Source: Planctomycetota bacterium (lineage in GTDB: Bacteria > Planctomycetota > PLA2 > JAEUHO01). Taken from it: 34,030 bases of DNA. Position numbers and translations under genes: made by a program. The first letter of the stretch is position 1, and every line of letters starts with the position of its first letter. The notes under the pieces are model-generated. The model saw only the letters and a list, made by a program, of their open reading frames with translations, had not been told where the DNA came from and did no database searches. Shown piece by piece: positions 22,392-30,535 of this stretch. The stretch is taken from contig JADZCA010000019.1 in assembly GCA_020851795.1 (NCBI GenBank), positions 1 through 34,030 of the forward strand, given 5' to 3'.

Positions 22392-25307
22392 CTACTCCGG
22401 GCGCGAGAGCTTGCGCTTCATCTCGGCGAGCTTCTTGGCGAGCAGCTCCTCGGGCGACAGCGCCGCCTCGTCGGCCGCGTCGCTCGTCGGCGCCTCCGCC
22501 GGCAGCGAGATGCGGCGCGGTGCGCCCGGGTCGTCGCGGTCGAAGCGCCGCCCGGCGTCGCGGCCGCGGTCGTCACGACGCGGGGCCGACGAGCGGAGCG
22601 GCGCGCCGGCGCGGCGCTCGCCGCGCGCGGCGTCCGGCCGCCCCTCGGGCCGGCGGTCGCGGTCGTCCCGACCCCGCGGGCCCCCGCGACGGTCGTTGCC
22701 GCGCGGCGGGGGTCCGCCGGCCGCGGCGGGCGGCCCGTCGGGGCGCGGGCCCCGGTCCGGGCGCGGGCCCCGGTCGCCGCCGCGAGCGCGGTCGCCCGGA
22801 GGGCCGTCGCGCCGCGGCTCGAAGCGCGGGCGCCGCTCTTCGAGGCGCATCGAGAGGACGATGCGGCGCTTGCTCGGGTCCACCTCGAGCACGCGGCCCT
22901 GGATCACGGCGCCCAGCGGCGCCACGACGGCCGGGTCGGCGCCCGGTCGGTCGCCGACGTGGGGGATCGGCACGAGCGCCTCGACGCCCATCCCGACGTC
23001 GACGAAGAGGCCGAACGGCACCGAGCGCACGACGCGACCCTCGAGCACGAGGCCGGGGCGCAGCGTGGCGAGCGTGACGTCGGCGGGGGGCTTCGTCGGG
23101 TGCGCGGCGCGCGGCCGCGGGTCCACGAACCCCGCGGTGACCTCCCAGAGCACGTGGCGCCACAGCGGCAGCGGCACGTCGGCGCGCACGAGCGGCTGGA
23201 AGCTCACCTGCGCGCGGGCGCGCGGGTCGCGGAACAGCCCCGCGACGTCGGTGCCCACCTGGGCCGCCATCTCGTCGACGAGGCCGTACTGCGCCGGGTG
23301 CAGCTGCGTGCGGTCGCGCGGGTCGCCGGTGCCGGGGACGCGCAGGAAGCCGACGGCCTGCTCGGCCGCCGCGAGACCGACGCCCTCGACGGCGCCCAGC
23401 GCCGCCTTGCCGGCGAGGCGGCCGCCCGCGTCGCGCCACGCGACGTAGGCGCGGGCGCGCGCCGCGTCGAGGCCGGGCAGGCGCGCGAGCACCTCGGCCG
23501 GCGCGGTGGACGCGTCGGGGCCGACGTGGGCGACGCACCACGCCGCGCACGCGTCGAGCCGCTCCTTGAGGCGGCCCTGGTGCACGTCGTGGACGTGGGG
23601 CCCGAGCGCGAGCGCGCGCGGGTCGAGGCGCAGGTACTCGGCGAGCGGGTCCTGGAAGCGGCGCGCGAGCGACAGCGCGCCCACGAACTCGGGCCCGATC
23701 TCGACGCCGCCCTCGCCGACGACGGGCTTCTCGACCGCCGCCTGCTCGAGCGCGCGCGTCCCGCCGTCGGGGACCTCGGTGACGAAGACCTCGCGGCCGA
23801 GGTCCTTGAGCGCGTCGGCGACGAGCGCGGCGGCCTCCTTGCGACCTCCGCCCGAGCCGACGACCACCGCGTCCACCGCGTGGACGCCGACGAGGTCGCG
23901 CAGCGCCGCCACGGCGGCGTCGCGGCCCGCGGTCGCCTCGTGGGGGAGGCGGCCGCCGTGCAGCGCGCGCCCGGCCTCGTCCACCACGGCGACGCGGTGG
24001 CCGGCGGTGACGTCGGCCCGGACCGCGAGCGTGCGGCGCGGGCCGCCGACCGGCCCGAGCAGCAGGTTCTTGAACGCGCGTTCGAAGCCCTCGATGGACG
24101 CGTCGTCCGCGCGCGCCTTGAGCGCCGCGCGGGCCTCGGCCTGCAGCACCGGCTTGAGGATGCGGCGGTAGCCGTCCTCGGCGGCGGCGCGCAGGAAGCC
24201 CGCGTGGGGGTGCTCGGCGCCGAACGCGGCGGCCGCGGCCTCGTGGACGACGGCGAGCGCGCGCTCCTCGGGCGGCTCGCACGTCACCGACAGCACGCGC
24301 TCGCGCTCGCCGCGGCGGATCGCGAGCAGCTTGAGCGGCGGCACCTTGCCCGCGGGCGCGGCGAAGCCGACGAGGCTCGCGTGGCGGCCCGCGTCGCCCT
24401 TGCGGTCCGAGCGCAGCGCGACGGTGAGGACCGCCTCGCGGCGGAACACCTCGCGCAGCCGCGCACGCAGCCCCGCGTCGAGGCAGAAGGCCTCGGCGAC
24501 GACGTCGCGGGCCCCGCCGAGGGCGGCGTCGAGCGTGGCGACCTCGGTGCCCTCCTTGACGTGGTCCTTGGCGAGGTCGGACAGCGCCGTCGCGTCCTTC
24601 GCGCCGCGGATCGCGTCGGCGAGCGCCCCGAGCCCCTGCCCGCGCGCGACCGTGGCGCGGCTCGCGGTCACGGGCAGCCACGGGGCCGCGACGTCGCGCA
24701 TCTCGACGACGTCGCGTGCGCCGGCCAGACGGGCCGCGATCTCCTCGGTCAGCCCGCCGCGCGAGCCGACGAGCTCGACCAGCTCGCCCCGCGTCTCCTC
24801 CTCGTCGAGGAGGTGGCGCCAGGCGTCGCGCGCGTCGTGGAGGCGGAACTCGTCGAGCCCGCCGTGCTTCTCGCGGCGGTAGCGGCCGAGGAACAGTGGG
24901 TCGTAGCCGTGCTCGAAGTCGGCGACGAGCGCGGCCGCGCCGTCGGCGGGCGCGCCGATCGCGGCGGCGAAGCGGGGGAGCGCCCGTGCGCGCGCTTCCT
25001 CGCGCAGGCGCGCGCGCACCGAGCCGGCGGGGGCGGGGGCGCGCTTGGGGGCGTGCTCCTCCTCGGGCTCGGCGCCCGCGGCGGGGGGCGGGCCCTCGTC
25101 CTCGGCCGCGTGCGCGTCCCCGTCGGCGGCGGCCGCGGCGGCCTCCGCGTCCGCGGCGGCGTGCGCCGCAGCGACGTCGGCGGCGTCGTCGGCGGCCGAC
25201 GTCCCCGTGGGCTCCGACCCGGCGGGCTCCGGTGCGGGCGGCGCGGCGTCGGCGGGAGCGCCGTCGGCGGGCGGGAGCGGCTCGGGGGCGGGGACGGGGT
25301 CGGTCAT
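22392..25307 (-). CDS. tex: Tex-family RNA-binding transcription accessory protein with long disordered tails
   Basis: A 971-residue protein from ATG 25307; typical Tex proteins have about 720-780 residues. The core (about 100-820) is Tex: helical N-terminal region (FEHGYDPLFLGRYRREKHGG), LKLLAIRRGERERVLSV, the YqgF-like domain (VRADVTAGHRVAVVDEAGRA, VVVGSGGGRKEAAAL), a helix-hairpin-helix region (VLARLPGLDAARARAYVAWR) and an S1 domain (VLEGRVVRSVPFGLFVDVGM to about residue 818). Tex binds nucleic acid and affects transcription and RNA metabolism. Two additions are unusual: an Ala/Pro/Asp/Glu-rich N-terminal extension of about 95 residues, and a tail from about 821 rich in Arg, Gly, Asp and Pro (RGGDRGPRPDRGPRPD, NDRRGGPRGRDDRDRR), ending in a short helix (SPEELLAKKLAEMKRKL). 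The tail resembles RGG-type RNA-binding regions. The 217-nt region upstream holds no other gene. Confidence 0.9.
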   Translation of the reverse strand: MTDPVPAPEPLPPADGAPADAAPPAPEPAGSEPTGTSAADDAADVAAAHAAADAEAAAAAADGDAHAAEDEGPPPAAGAEPEEEHAPKRAPAPAGSVRARLREEARARALPRFAAAIGAPADGAAALVADFEHGYDPLFLGRYRREKHGGLDEFRLHDARDAWRHLLDEEETRGELVELVGSRGGLTEEIAARLAGARDVVEMRDVAAPWLPVTASRATVARGQGLGALADAIRGAKDATALSDLAKDHVKEGTEVATLDAALGGARDVVAEAFCLDAGLRARLREVFRREAVLTVALRSDRKGDAGRHASLVGFAAPAGKVPPLKLLAIRRGERERVLSVTCEPPEERALAVVHEAAAAAFGAEHPHAGFLRAAAEDGYRRILKPVLQAEARAALKARADDASIEGFERAFKNLLLGPVGGPRRTLAVRADVTAGHRVAVVDEAGRALHGGRLPHEATAGRDAAVAALRDLVGVHAVDAVVVGSGGGRKEAAALVADALKDLGREVFVTEVPDGGTRALEQAAVEKPVVGEGGVEIGPEFVGALSLARRFQDPLAEYLRLDPRALALGPHVHDVHQGRLKERLDACAAWCVAHVGPDASTAPAEVLARLPGLDAARARAYVAWRDAGGRLAGKAALGAVEGVGLAAAEQAVGFLRVPGTGDPRDRTQLHPAQYGLVDEMAAQVGTDVAGLFRDPRARAQVSFQPLVRADVPLPLWRHVLWEVTAGFVDPRPRAAHPTKPPADVTLATLRPGLVLEGRVVRSVPFGLFVDVGMGVEALVPIPHVGDRPGADPAVVAPLGAVIQGRVLEVDPSKRRIVLSMRLEERRPRFEPRRDGPPGDRARGGDRGPRPDRGPRPDGPPAAAGGPPPRGNDRRGGPRGRDDRDRRPEGRPDAARGERRAGAPLRSSAPRRDDRGRDAGRRFDRDDPGAPRRISLPAEAPTSDAADEAALSPEELLAKKLAEMKRKLSRPE

Positions 25308-25524
25308 GGCGCGGCTCCGAGGCAGCGGGGGAGACGACGGCCGTCGCGTTCGGGGACGGGGCGTCGTCGGGGCCCGATCGGGGCAGGGGACAGGCGGGGG
25401 ATTCCACCACGCGACGGGATGGCGGACAAGGCGAGCCGGGGTCTCCCCCGGGGGGCGGGCTCGGGGCCCGCGGCCTTCGTGCCCGTCGGCCCGTCCGCCG
25501 CGCGCGCGGTGCGGCTCGATCGGC

Positions 25525-26355
25525 TCAGCCGAACGCGGCGCGGAGGAAGTCGCGGGCGCGGTGGGCGGCGGTGGGCGCCTCCGCCGCGTGGCGGGAGAGC
25601 TCGACCTCGAGCGGGCCGGCGTAGCCGCTCTCGCGCACCGCCGCGACGACGTCGGGCCAGTGCACCTCGCCCTCGCCGAACTGCAGGTGCTCGTGGCGGC
25701 CCGCGCGGTGGTCGTCGAGCTGGACCACCACGAGGTCGCCGGCGTGGCGGCGCAGGATGCGCGCCGGGTCGCCCTCGCGCGTCGCGAGGCAGTGGCCCAC
25801 GTCGAGCGTCAGCCCGAGCGCCGGGTGGCCGACGGCGTCCTTGACCGCCAGCCAGCCCTCGACGGTCTCGACGGCCATCCCCGGCTCGGGCTCGAAGCCC
25901 ACGCGGATCCCGCGCTCGTGCGCGTGCTCGCAGACGCGTCGCAGCCCGTCGGCGAGGCGGTCGAGGACGGCCTCCGGGTCGAGGCCTTCGGGCGCCGACC
26001 CCGACCACGTCGAGACGACGCGCGCGCCGAGCCCCGCCGCGAGGTCCACGCAGCGCCGCAGGAAGTCGAGCCGGCGCGCGGCCTCGGGCGCGGCGTCGAG
26101 CAGCGACGGGCGGTGCTTGCGCTCGGGGTCGAGCACGAAGCGGGCGCCGGTCTCGACGACGACGCAGAGCCCGAGGTCGTCGAGGAGGCGGCGCACCCCG
26201 AGGACGTCGGCCGGCCGCGTGCGGTACGGGTCGAGGTGGTGGACGTCGGGCGTCACCGCGACGCCGTCGTAGCCGAGGCCCGCGAGGATGCGCGCGGCGT
26301 CCTCGAGGCGGTGGAACGCGAAACCGTTCGTGTTGTAGAGGAGCGGGTTCTTCAC
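25525..26355 (-). CDS. Sugar phosphate isomerase/epimerase-like TIM-barrel protein
   Basis: A 276-residue protein from GTG 26355, 11 nt after the stop of the upstream gene, so the two are probably co-transcribed. The fold matches the xylose-isomerase-like/AP-endonuclease-2 TIM barrel: it opens LLYNTNGFAFHRLEDAARIL, and contains GVAVTPDVHHLDPY, VVVETGARFVLDP, IRVGFEPEPGMAVETVEGWL, LGLTLDVGHCLATREGD, VVVQLDDHRAGRHEHLQFGE and PLEVELSRH. Acidic and His residues at strand ends (the Glu of FEPEPG, Asp and His of LDVGH, His of DDHRAGRHEH, Glu of EVELS) suit the divalent-metal site of the family. Such enzymes isomerise or epimerise sugars and their derivatives; the substrate here cannot be named. It is cytoplasmic, without signal peptide. 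Neighbours give no pathway clue. Confidence 0.82.
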   Translation of the reverse strand: MKNPLLYNTNGFAFHRLEDAARILAGLGYDGVAVTPDVHHLDPYRTRPADVLGVRRLLDDLGLCVVVETGARFVLDPERKHRPSLLDAAPEAARRLDFLRRCVDLAAGLGARVVSTWSGSAPEGLDPEAVLDRLADGLRRVCEHAHERGIRVGFEPEPGMAVETVEGWLAVKDAVGHPALGLTLDVGHCLATREGDPARILRRHAGDLVVVQLDDHRAGRHEHLQFGEGEVHWPDVVAAVRESGYAGPLEVELSRHAAEAPTAAHRARDFLRAAFG

Positions 26356-26366
26356 GCGTCCCGGCG

Positions 26367-26945
26367 TCAGCGCTCGTCCGTCTTCATCGCCGCGAGGGGC
26401 TTGAGCATCGTCTGCACCTGCCCGCTCTCGCGGCCGAGGTAGTGCTTGGCGACGTCCTCGCTGTCCCAGTCGCGGTTGCTCGGCAGGCCGCCCACGAACT
26501 CGTTCCACTGGTCCTTGATGTTCTCGAGGAGCGCGCGCGCCTCCTTGAGCTTGCTCTGCCACGTGGTGTCGTCGCCCGCGCCCTTGGCCTTGAGGCTCTC
26601 GGCGTAGAGCCGGCTCGCCTTGTCGGCGTCGCTCTGGAACGTGCGCACGAGGTCGCGGCCCTTCGAGACCGTGCTCTCGGGCACGGGCGGGTAGGGCTTG
26701 GGCGCAGGGCCGCCCGAGGTCGGCGCCACGGGCGCGACGGGCGCGGGCGCGGGCGGCGGCGGCTTCGGGGCGTCCTTCTTCTTGCCGCTCATCACGACGA
26801 CCGCGACGACGACCACCGCGAGCAGCACGACGGCGACCGCGTAGCCCATCATGTTGTTCGCGCCGCCCCCGCCGCGCGAGCCGCCGCCGCCACCGCGAGC
26901 GGGGGAACCACGCGACGAACCGCGGGACGAAGAGCCGTACGCCAT
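26367..26945 (-). CDS. Small single-TM protein with Ser/Gly/Arg-rich N-terminus
   Basis: A 192-residue protein from ATG 26945, with GGAGG just upstream (cGGAGGctcccATG on the minus strand). Residues 1-31 are Ser/Gly/Arg-rich (SSSRGSSRGSPARGGGGGSR), followed by one TM helix at about 32-54 (MMGYAVAVVLLAVVVVAVVV) ending in a Lys cluster (SGKKKDAPK). A Pro/Ala-rich stretch to about 85 leads to a helical C-terminal domain (TVSKGRDLVRTFQSDADKAS, ARALLENIKDQWNEFVGGLP). No family recognised. Charge rules are ambiguous: both flanks of the TM are positive, so orientation is uncertain. It is the first gene of a pair with the TIM-barrel protein. A possible hexamer TAGGAC lies at 26974-26969. Confidence 0.75.
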   Translation of the reverse strand: MAYGSSSRGSSRGSPARGGGGGSRGGGGANNMMGYAVAVVLLAVVVVAVVVMSGKKKDAPKPPPPAPAPVAPVAPTSGGPAPKPYPPVPESTVSKGRDLVRTFQSDADKASRLYAESLKAKGAGDDTTWQSKLKEARALLENIKDQWNEFVGGLPSNRDWDSEDVAKHYLGRESGQVQTMLKPLAAMKTDER

Positions 26946-27139
26946 GGGAGCCTCCGGGCCGGCGAGGAGTCCTACCAGAAACGCGGCGGGGCGGAACGGT
27001 CCGTGCGCGACGCGCCGGGCCGGGGGACTCGGGGGGCCTCGTCGGGCGAGCGCCGGAACTCGCAGGGGGCCCGCGGGCGGGCCCCGTCGCGCACCGCCCC
27101 GGCGAGCGGTCCCCGGCGGTGTGGCACACCCCGTCTCGA
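26946..27139. other. Non-coding gap before the inverted-repeat element
   Basis: This stretch separates the minus-strand start at 26945 from the element at 27140. Apart from the probable minus-strand hexamer TAGGAC (26974-26969), nothing was recognised; no open frame here has convincing protein character. Confidence 0.4.
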
Positions 27140-27372
27140 GCCCGCCGAATTCACGAAAGGCGAGGCCGGTCGCGCCCCGAACGCACGTCAGGCCCCGGTC
27201 GGGGCGTGCGGTTGGCGCCCGGGCGCGCGTCGGACGCGACGACCGCGTGTTCTGGAACCACGCCGAGGAGCGGACGACGCGCGGCGATGCGCATCGAAGC
27301 GCTACCGGGCCCCACGTCACGCCCGGGCGCAAGACGCCGCCCCGACCTCGCCGGCTCGTGAACTCGGCGGGC
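27140..27372 (+). mobile_element. Complete 233-bp inverted-repeat element, copy B (MITE-like)
   Basis: Bounded by GCCCGCCGAATTCACG (27140-27155) and CGTGAACTCGGCGGGC (27357-27372), 16-bp terminal inverted repeats matching at 15 positions. The interior contains GCGCCCGGGCGC and GCCCCG/CGGGGC self-complementary stretches. Copies A and D align along nearly their full available length with scattered substitutions, roughly 85-90% identity by eye. There is no transposase inside. No flanking target-site duplication was evident, because copy C abuts the right end and the left flank shows no matching bases. It could be a non-autonomous transposon or a structured repeat of another kind. Confidence 0.75.
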
Positions 27373-27374
27373 GA

Positions 27375-27418
27375 GCCCGCCGAATTCACGAAAGACGAGG
27401 CCCGTCGGGCGCCGATCG
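27375..27418 (+). mobile_element. Inverted-repeat element, copy C (left-end fragment)
   Basis: GCCCGCCGAATTCACG at 27375-27390 followed by AAAGACGAGGCCCGTCGGGCGCCGATCG, matching the left end of copy A and the reversed edge of copy D, then diverging after 27418. It lies 2 nt after copy B in the same orientation, 37 nt upstream of the rsmB promoter hexamer. Confidence 0.7.
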
Positions 27419-27454
27419 CCGCGGGGAGCGCTCCGGAACCGCGCGGGGCCCGGG

Positions 27455-27460
27455 TAGAAC
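27455..27460 (+). promoter_or_regulatory. Putative -10 hexamer TAGAAC for rsmB
   Basis: TAGAAC lies 7 nt before the GTG at 27468, with CCGCGGC between. The final base departs from TANNNT, but position and lack of Shine-Dalgarno match the other short-leader promoters. Confidence 0.35.
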
Positions 27461-27467
27461 CCGCGGC

Positions 27468-28820
27468 GTGGCCACCGCTCGCGACCTTGCCGTCGACGCC
27501 GTGCTCGTGCTCGACCGCGACGACGGGCGCGTGCGCGAGGCCCTCCTCGCGCTGCGCGGGGAGGTCGCCGACCCGCGCGATCGGGGCCTGCTGACCGAGG
27601 TCGCCTACGGCGTCGCCCGTCGCCTCGGGACGCTCGACGCGGTGCTCGCACGCGCGTCGCGCACGCCGCTCCCGCGCCTCGACCCCGCGGTGCGGGCCGC
27701 GCTGCGCGTCGGCCTCTACCAGGCGCTGTTCCTCGACCGCGTCCCGCCGTCGGCCGCGGTGGACGCCGCGGTCGAGAGCGTCAAGGGGCGCGCCGGGCCC
27801 CGGCTCGCCGGCTTCGTCAACGGCGTGCTGCGCACGATCCTGCGCGGCCTCGACGGTCCCGCGAGCGGCGCCGAGGACCCCTGCCGCGACGTGCCGCGCC
27901 CCGGGGCCGCCTCGGTGCGGTTCTCCCACCCGACCTTCGCCGACCCCGCCGTGGACCTCGCGGGCAACCTCGCGGAGCGCTTCGCGCACCCCGCCTGGCT
28001 CGTCGCGCGCTGGCTCGACCGGTGGGGGGAGGCCCGCACGCGCTCGCTGCTCGCGCTCGGGTGCGCGCGCCCGCCGCTCTGTCTGCGCGCGGCGCCGGGC
28101 ACGCGGGCGGCGCTCGTCGAGGAGCTCGTCCGCGGCGGCGTCGGGGCGCGCGCGGGCGACGGGCCCGACGAGGTCGTCTGCCCCGACGGCGACCCCGAGG
28201 CGCTCGCGCCGGTGCGCGACCGTCGGGCGACGGTGCAGGACGGCACGGCGCAGCGCGTCGCGCCGCTCGTCGCGCCGCGCGGCGGCGAGCGCGTCCTCGA
28301 CCTCTGCGCCGCGCCGGGCGGCAAGACGCTGCACCTGCTCGACCTCCTCGGCGCCTCCGGCGAGGTCGTCGCGGCCGACGTCTCGCCCGAGAAGGTGGAC
28401 GCGCTCGCGCGCACGCTGGCGACGCGCCCTCCCTCGGGGGCGGTCGCCCGTGCGGTCCTCGTGCCCGAGCGAGGCCCGCTCCCGTTCGCGCCCGCGTCCT
28501 TCGACGCGGTGGTGCTCGACGCGCCGTGCTCGAACACGGGCGTGCTGCGCCGCCGTCCCGAGGCGAAGGCGCGCCTGCGGCCGCGCGACCTCGCCTCGCT
28601 CGCCGCGCTGCAGGACGACCTGCTCGCGCGGGCGCGGGTGCTCGTGCGGCCGGGCGGCCGGCTCGTCTACGCCACGTGCTCGATCGAGCCCGAGGAGGGC
28701 GAGGACCGCCGCGACCGCTTCCTCGCGGCGCACCGCGGCGCCACGCTCGCCGCCGGGTTCTCGGTGCTGCCCACCGACGACCGCGACGGCGGGTTCGCCG
28801 CGGCGTTCGTCCTGCCGTAG
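27468..28820 (+). CDS. rsmB: 16S rRNA (cytosine(967)-C(5))-methyltransferase
   Basis: A 450-residue protein from GTG 27468. RsmB methylates C967 of 16S rRNA using S-adenosylmethionine. The N-terminal NusB-like RNA-binding domain (about 1-130) includes AVDAVLVLDRDDGRVREALL, YGVARRLGTLDAVLARA and VGLYQALFLDRVPPSAAVDA. The methyltransferase domain follows: SAM motif DLCAAPGGKT near residue 278, VVAADVSPEKVDALA, the motif IV DAPCSNTGVLRRRPEAK with Cys354, and motif VI YATCSIEPEEGE with Cys404, the catalytic nucleophile in this family. Cys354 corresponds to the second conserved cysteine, needed for product release. Length agrees with bacterial RsmB (about 430-450). It has its own short-leader promoter downstream of the repeats. 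Confidence in the family is high; the exact target base rests on homology. Confidence 0.93.
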   Translation: MATARDLAVDAVLVLDRDDGRVREALLALRGEVADPRDRGLLTEVAYGVARRLGTLDAVLARASRTPLPRLDPAVRAALRVGLYQALFLDRVPPSAAVDAAVESVKGRAGPRLAGFVNGVLRTILRGLDGPASGAEDPCRDVPRPGAASVRFSHPTFADPAVDLAGNLAERFAHPAWLVARWLDRWGEARTRSLLALGCARPPLCLRAAPGTRAALVEELVRGGVGARAGDGPDEVVCPDGDPEALAPVRDRRATVQDGTAQRVAPLVAPRGGERVLDLCAAPGGKTLHLLDLLGASGEVVAADVSPEKVDALARTLATRPPSGAVARAVLVPERGPLPFAPASFDAVVLDAPCSNTGVLRRRPEAKARLRPRDLASLAALQDDLLARARVLVRPGGRLVYATCSIEPEEGEDRRDRFLAAHRGATLAAGFSVLPTDDRDGGFAAAFVLP

Positions 28821-28906
28821 GGCCTCGCGCGCGGCGTCCGGGCGACGGGGCCCGCGCTGCGCGCCCGCGCGTGGGGGGCTTCGCCGGCGACGCGCCCCGC
28901 AGGCGC

Positions 28907-30448
28907 TCAGCGGACGGCGCGCGTCGAGCCCTCGTTGTCGTCGGCGAGGCGGCGCATGAACTCGGCGGCGGCCGTCGGGTCCTCCTGGCCGGCGAAGCGC
29001 GGCGGCGGGTCGCCGCGCACGAGCGCGACCGTGTGGATGCGCACCCGGCGGCGGCGGTTCGTGTCGCGCACCTCGCCGAGGATCTGGTCGGGGTCCACGA
29101 CCGAGCCGACGGTGGGGGTGCCGTCGGAGAGGAAGAAGACCGTGTCCGCGTCGGGGTCGGCGAGCGCCAGCCGCAGGCCGTCGTGGATGTTCGTGCCGCC
29201 CACGGGCGCGAGCCGCTCGACGAACCGCACCGCGCGGCGCACGTTCTCGGGCGTGGCCGGCACGAGCGCCTTGCCCCACGCCTCGGCCGTGTCGCTGTAG
29301 GCGACGAGGTTGAAGCGCGTCGTCGCGGGCAGGTGCTCGATCACCTCCTTGAGCTCCTTCTGCGCGAGCTCGAGGCGACCGTTCCAGCCCATGCTGCGCG
29401 AGACGTCCACGACGAAGACGACGCGGCTCGAGCGCACCGGGAAGCCGTAGTAGCGCGGGCCCGACACCGTGGTGGGCGCGTTGGGGTTCGACGTCGGGCC
29501 CGCGGTGCGGTCGCGGTTCTCGGCCCACCACGCGCGCCACAGGTCGGGGTCGGCGCCGAGGTCGGGCTTGCCCGTCAGGCGGACCAGCGCGCGCTCGAGC
29601 GCCTCCTCCACGCGTAGGTCCTTGCCGCGCACGACGGCGAGCCGGTCGATGAGCGGCGTGACCGCGGTCGGCGAGCCGAGCAGGCCCAGCGCGCCCGCGG
29701 CCGACTCGACGACGCGCGGGGCGGGGTCGGCGAGCGCGCCGAGCAGCGCGGGGACGGCGCGGGCGCTGCCGAGCACGCCGAGCGCGCGGGCCGCGGCCTC
29801 GCGCTGCACGGCGTCGGGGCTCCCGAGGAACGCGACCATCGGCGCCGCGGCCGACGCGTCGTGCAGCTCGCCGAGCGCGAGGAGCGCCTCGACCCGCACG
29901 TCCACGTCGTCCTCGCGCAGCACCGCGAGCAGCGCGACCACGGCCTCGGGGTCGCCCTGCGCGCCGAGCGCGCGCGCGACCTGCGCCTTCACCGCCGGCA
30001 CCGCGCGCGCGAGCGCCGGGCCGCGCAGGTGCGCGCGGGCCTCGGGCTCCTGCGCCTCGCCGAGCACGCGCGCGAGCGAGGAGACGAGGAAGGGGTCCCG
30101 CTCGGCCTCGACGGTGCGGACCGCGAAGTCCACCTCGGCGGGCCCGCCGTGGCGCACGAGCGCGGCGAGGAGGAGCAGGAGGCGGCGCCGGTCGGAGGCG
30201 CCGCCCGGGGCCCCGCGCTCGGCGGCGACGAGGCGTTCGAGCGCCCGGCGCGCGGCCGGGGTGGCGACGTCGGCGAGCGCGAACAGCGCCGCGCGCTGCG
30301 ACGCGTAGGCCTCGTCGTCGTGGCGGCCGGCGACGGCGCGGTAGCGCTCGACGAGGTCGTCCACCGCGTCGGCGGCCGCGGGCCCCGCCCCGGCGACCGA
30401 GGTCGCCGCGACGACGAGCAGCGCCGCGAGCATCCGGGGGTGTCGCAT
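28907..30448 (-). CDS. Secreted HEAT-repeat plus von Willebrand factor A protein
   Basis: A 513-residue protein from ATG 30448; an in-frame ATG at 30460 overlaps the TACGAT hexamer, so the later start is preferred and gives a cleaner signal peptide (HPRMLAALLVVAATSVAGAG, then PAAADA). Residues about 35-300 are HEAT/PBS-lyase-type helical repeats (AVVALLAVLREDDVDVRVEA, AVPALLGALADPAPRVVESA). From about 343 lies a VWA domain with a complete MIDAS metal site: D348-V-S350-R-S352, T419 in VGGTNIHDG, and D442 in FFLSDGTPT. VWA domains bind protein ligands through Mg2+; with HEAT repeats this suggests an extracytoplasmic scaffold. It is downstream of the cyclophilin-fusion gene on the same strand, separated by REP-like repeats, so probably independently transcribed. 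The partner is unknown. Confidence 0.88.
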   Translation of the reverse strand: MRHPRMLAALLVVAATSVAGAGPAAADAVDDLVERYRAVAGRHDDEAYASQRAALFALADVATPAARRALERLVAAERGAPGGASDRRRLLLLLAALVRHGGPAEVDFAVRTVEAERDPFLVSSLARVLGEAQEPEARAHLRGPALARAVPAVKAQVARALGAQGDPEAVVALLAVLREDDVDVRVEALLALGELHDASAAAPMVAFLGSPDAVQREAAARALGVLGSARAVPALLGALADPAPRVVESAAGALGLLGSPTAVTPLIDRLAVVRGKDLRVEEALERALVRLTGKPDLGADPDLWRAWWAENRDRTAGPTSNPNAPTTVSGPRYYGFPVRSSRVVFVVDVSRSMGWNGRLELAQKELKEVIEHLPATTRFNLVAYSDTAEAWGKALVPATPENVRRAVRFVERLAPVGGTNIHDGLRLALADPDADTVFFLSDGTPTVGSVVDPDQILGEVRDTNRRRRVRIHTVALVRGDPPPRFAGQEDPTAAAEFMRRLADDNEGSTRAVR

Positions 30449-30458
30449 GACGAGTCGC

Positions 30459-30464
30459 ATCGTA
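30459..30464 (-). promoter_or_regulatory. Putative -10 hexamer TACGAT
   Basis: On the minus strand TACGAT ends 10 nt before the ATG at 30448 and overlaps the alternative ATG at 30460, which argues for the later start codon. Confidence 0.45.
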
Positions 30465-30535
30465 CGTACCAACGCCGCCGTCGACGTGCCGCCCCCTCGT
30501 CTCAATAGTTGCACATTACACCGAATGGGCGCAGT

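Noticed and set aside
21054..25844. A 1596-codon open frame on the plus strand, antisense to the modular secreted protein and tex
   Set aside because: Its translation is Arg/Ala/Gly-rich with no domain pattern, while the opposite strand encodes clear families. Very GC-rich genes avoid the codons that would give antisense stops.
27152..27295. A 47-codon open frame conserved on the minus strand of copies A and B (starting MRIAARRPLL, ending at a TGA inside the terminal repeat) and in copy D as far as the window edge
   Set aside because: Differences between copies fall equally at first, second and third codon positions, so there is no sign of selection on protein; open frames of this size are common at this GC content.
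30449..30460. ATG at 30460 as start of the HEAT/VWA protein
   Set aside because: It overlaps the TACGAT hexamer; ATG 30448 leaves a standard 10-nt gap and gives a more typical signal peptide. The choice changes only four residues.
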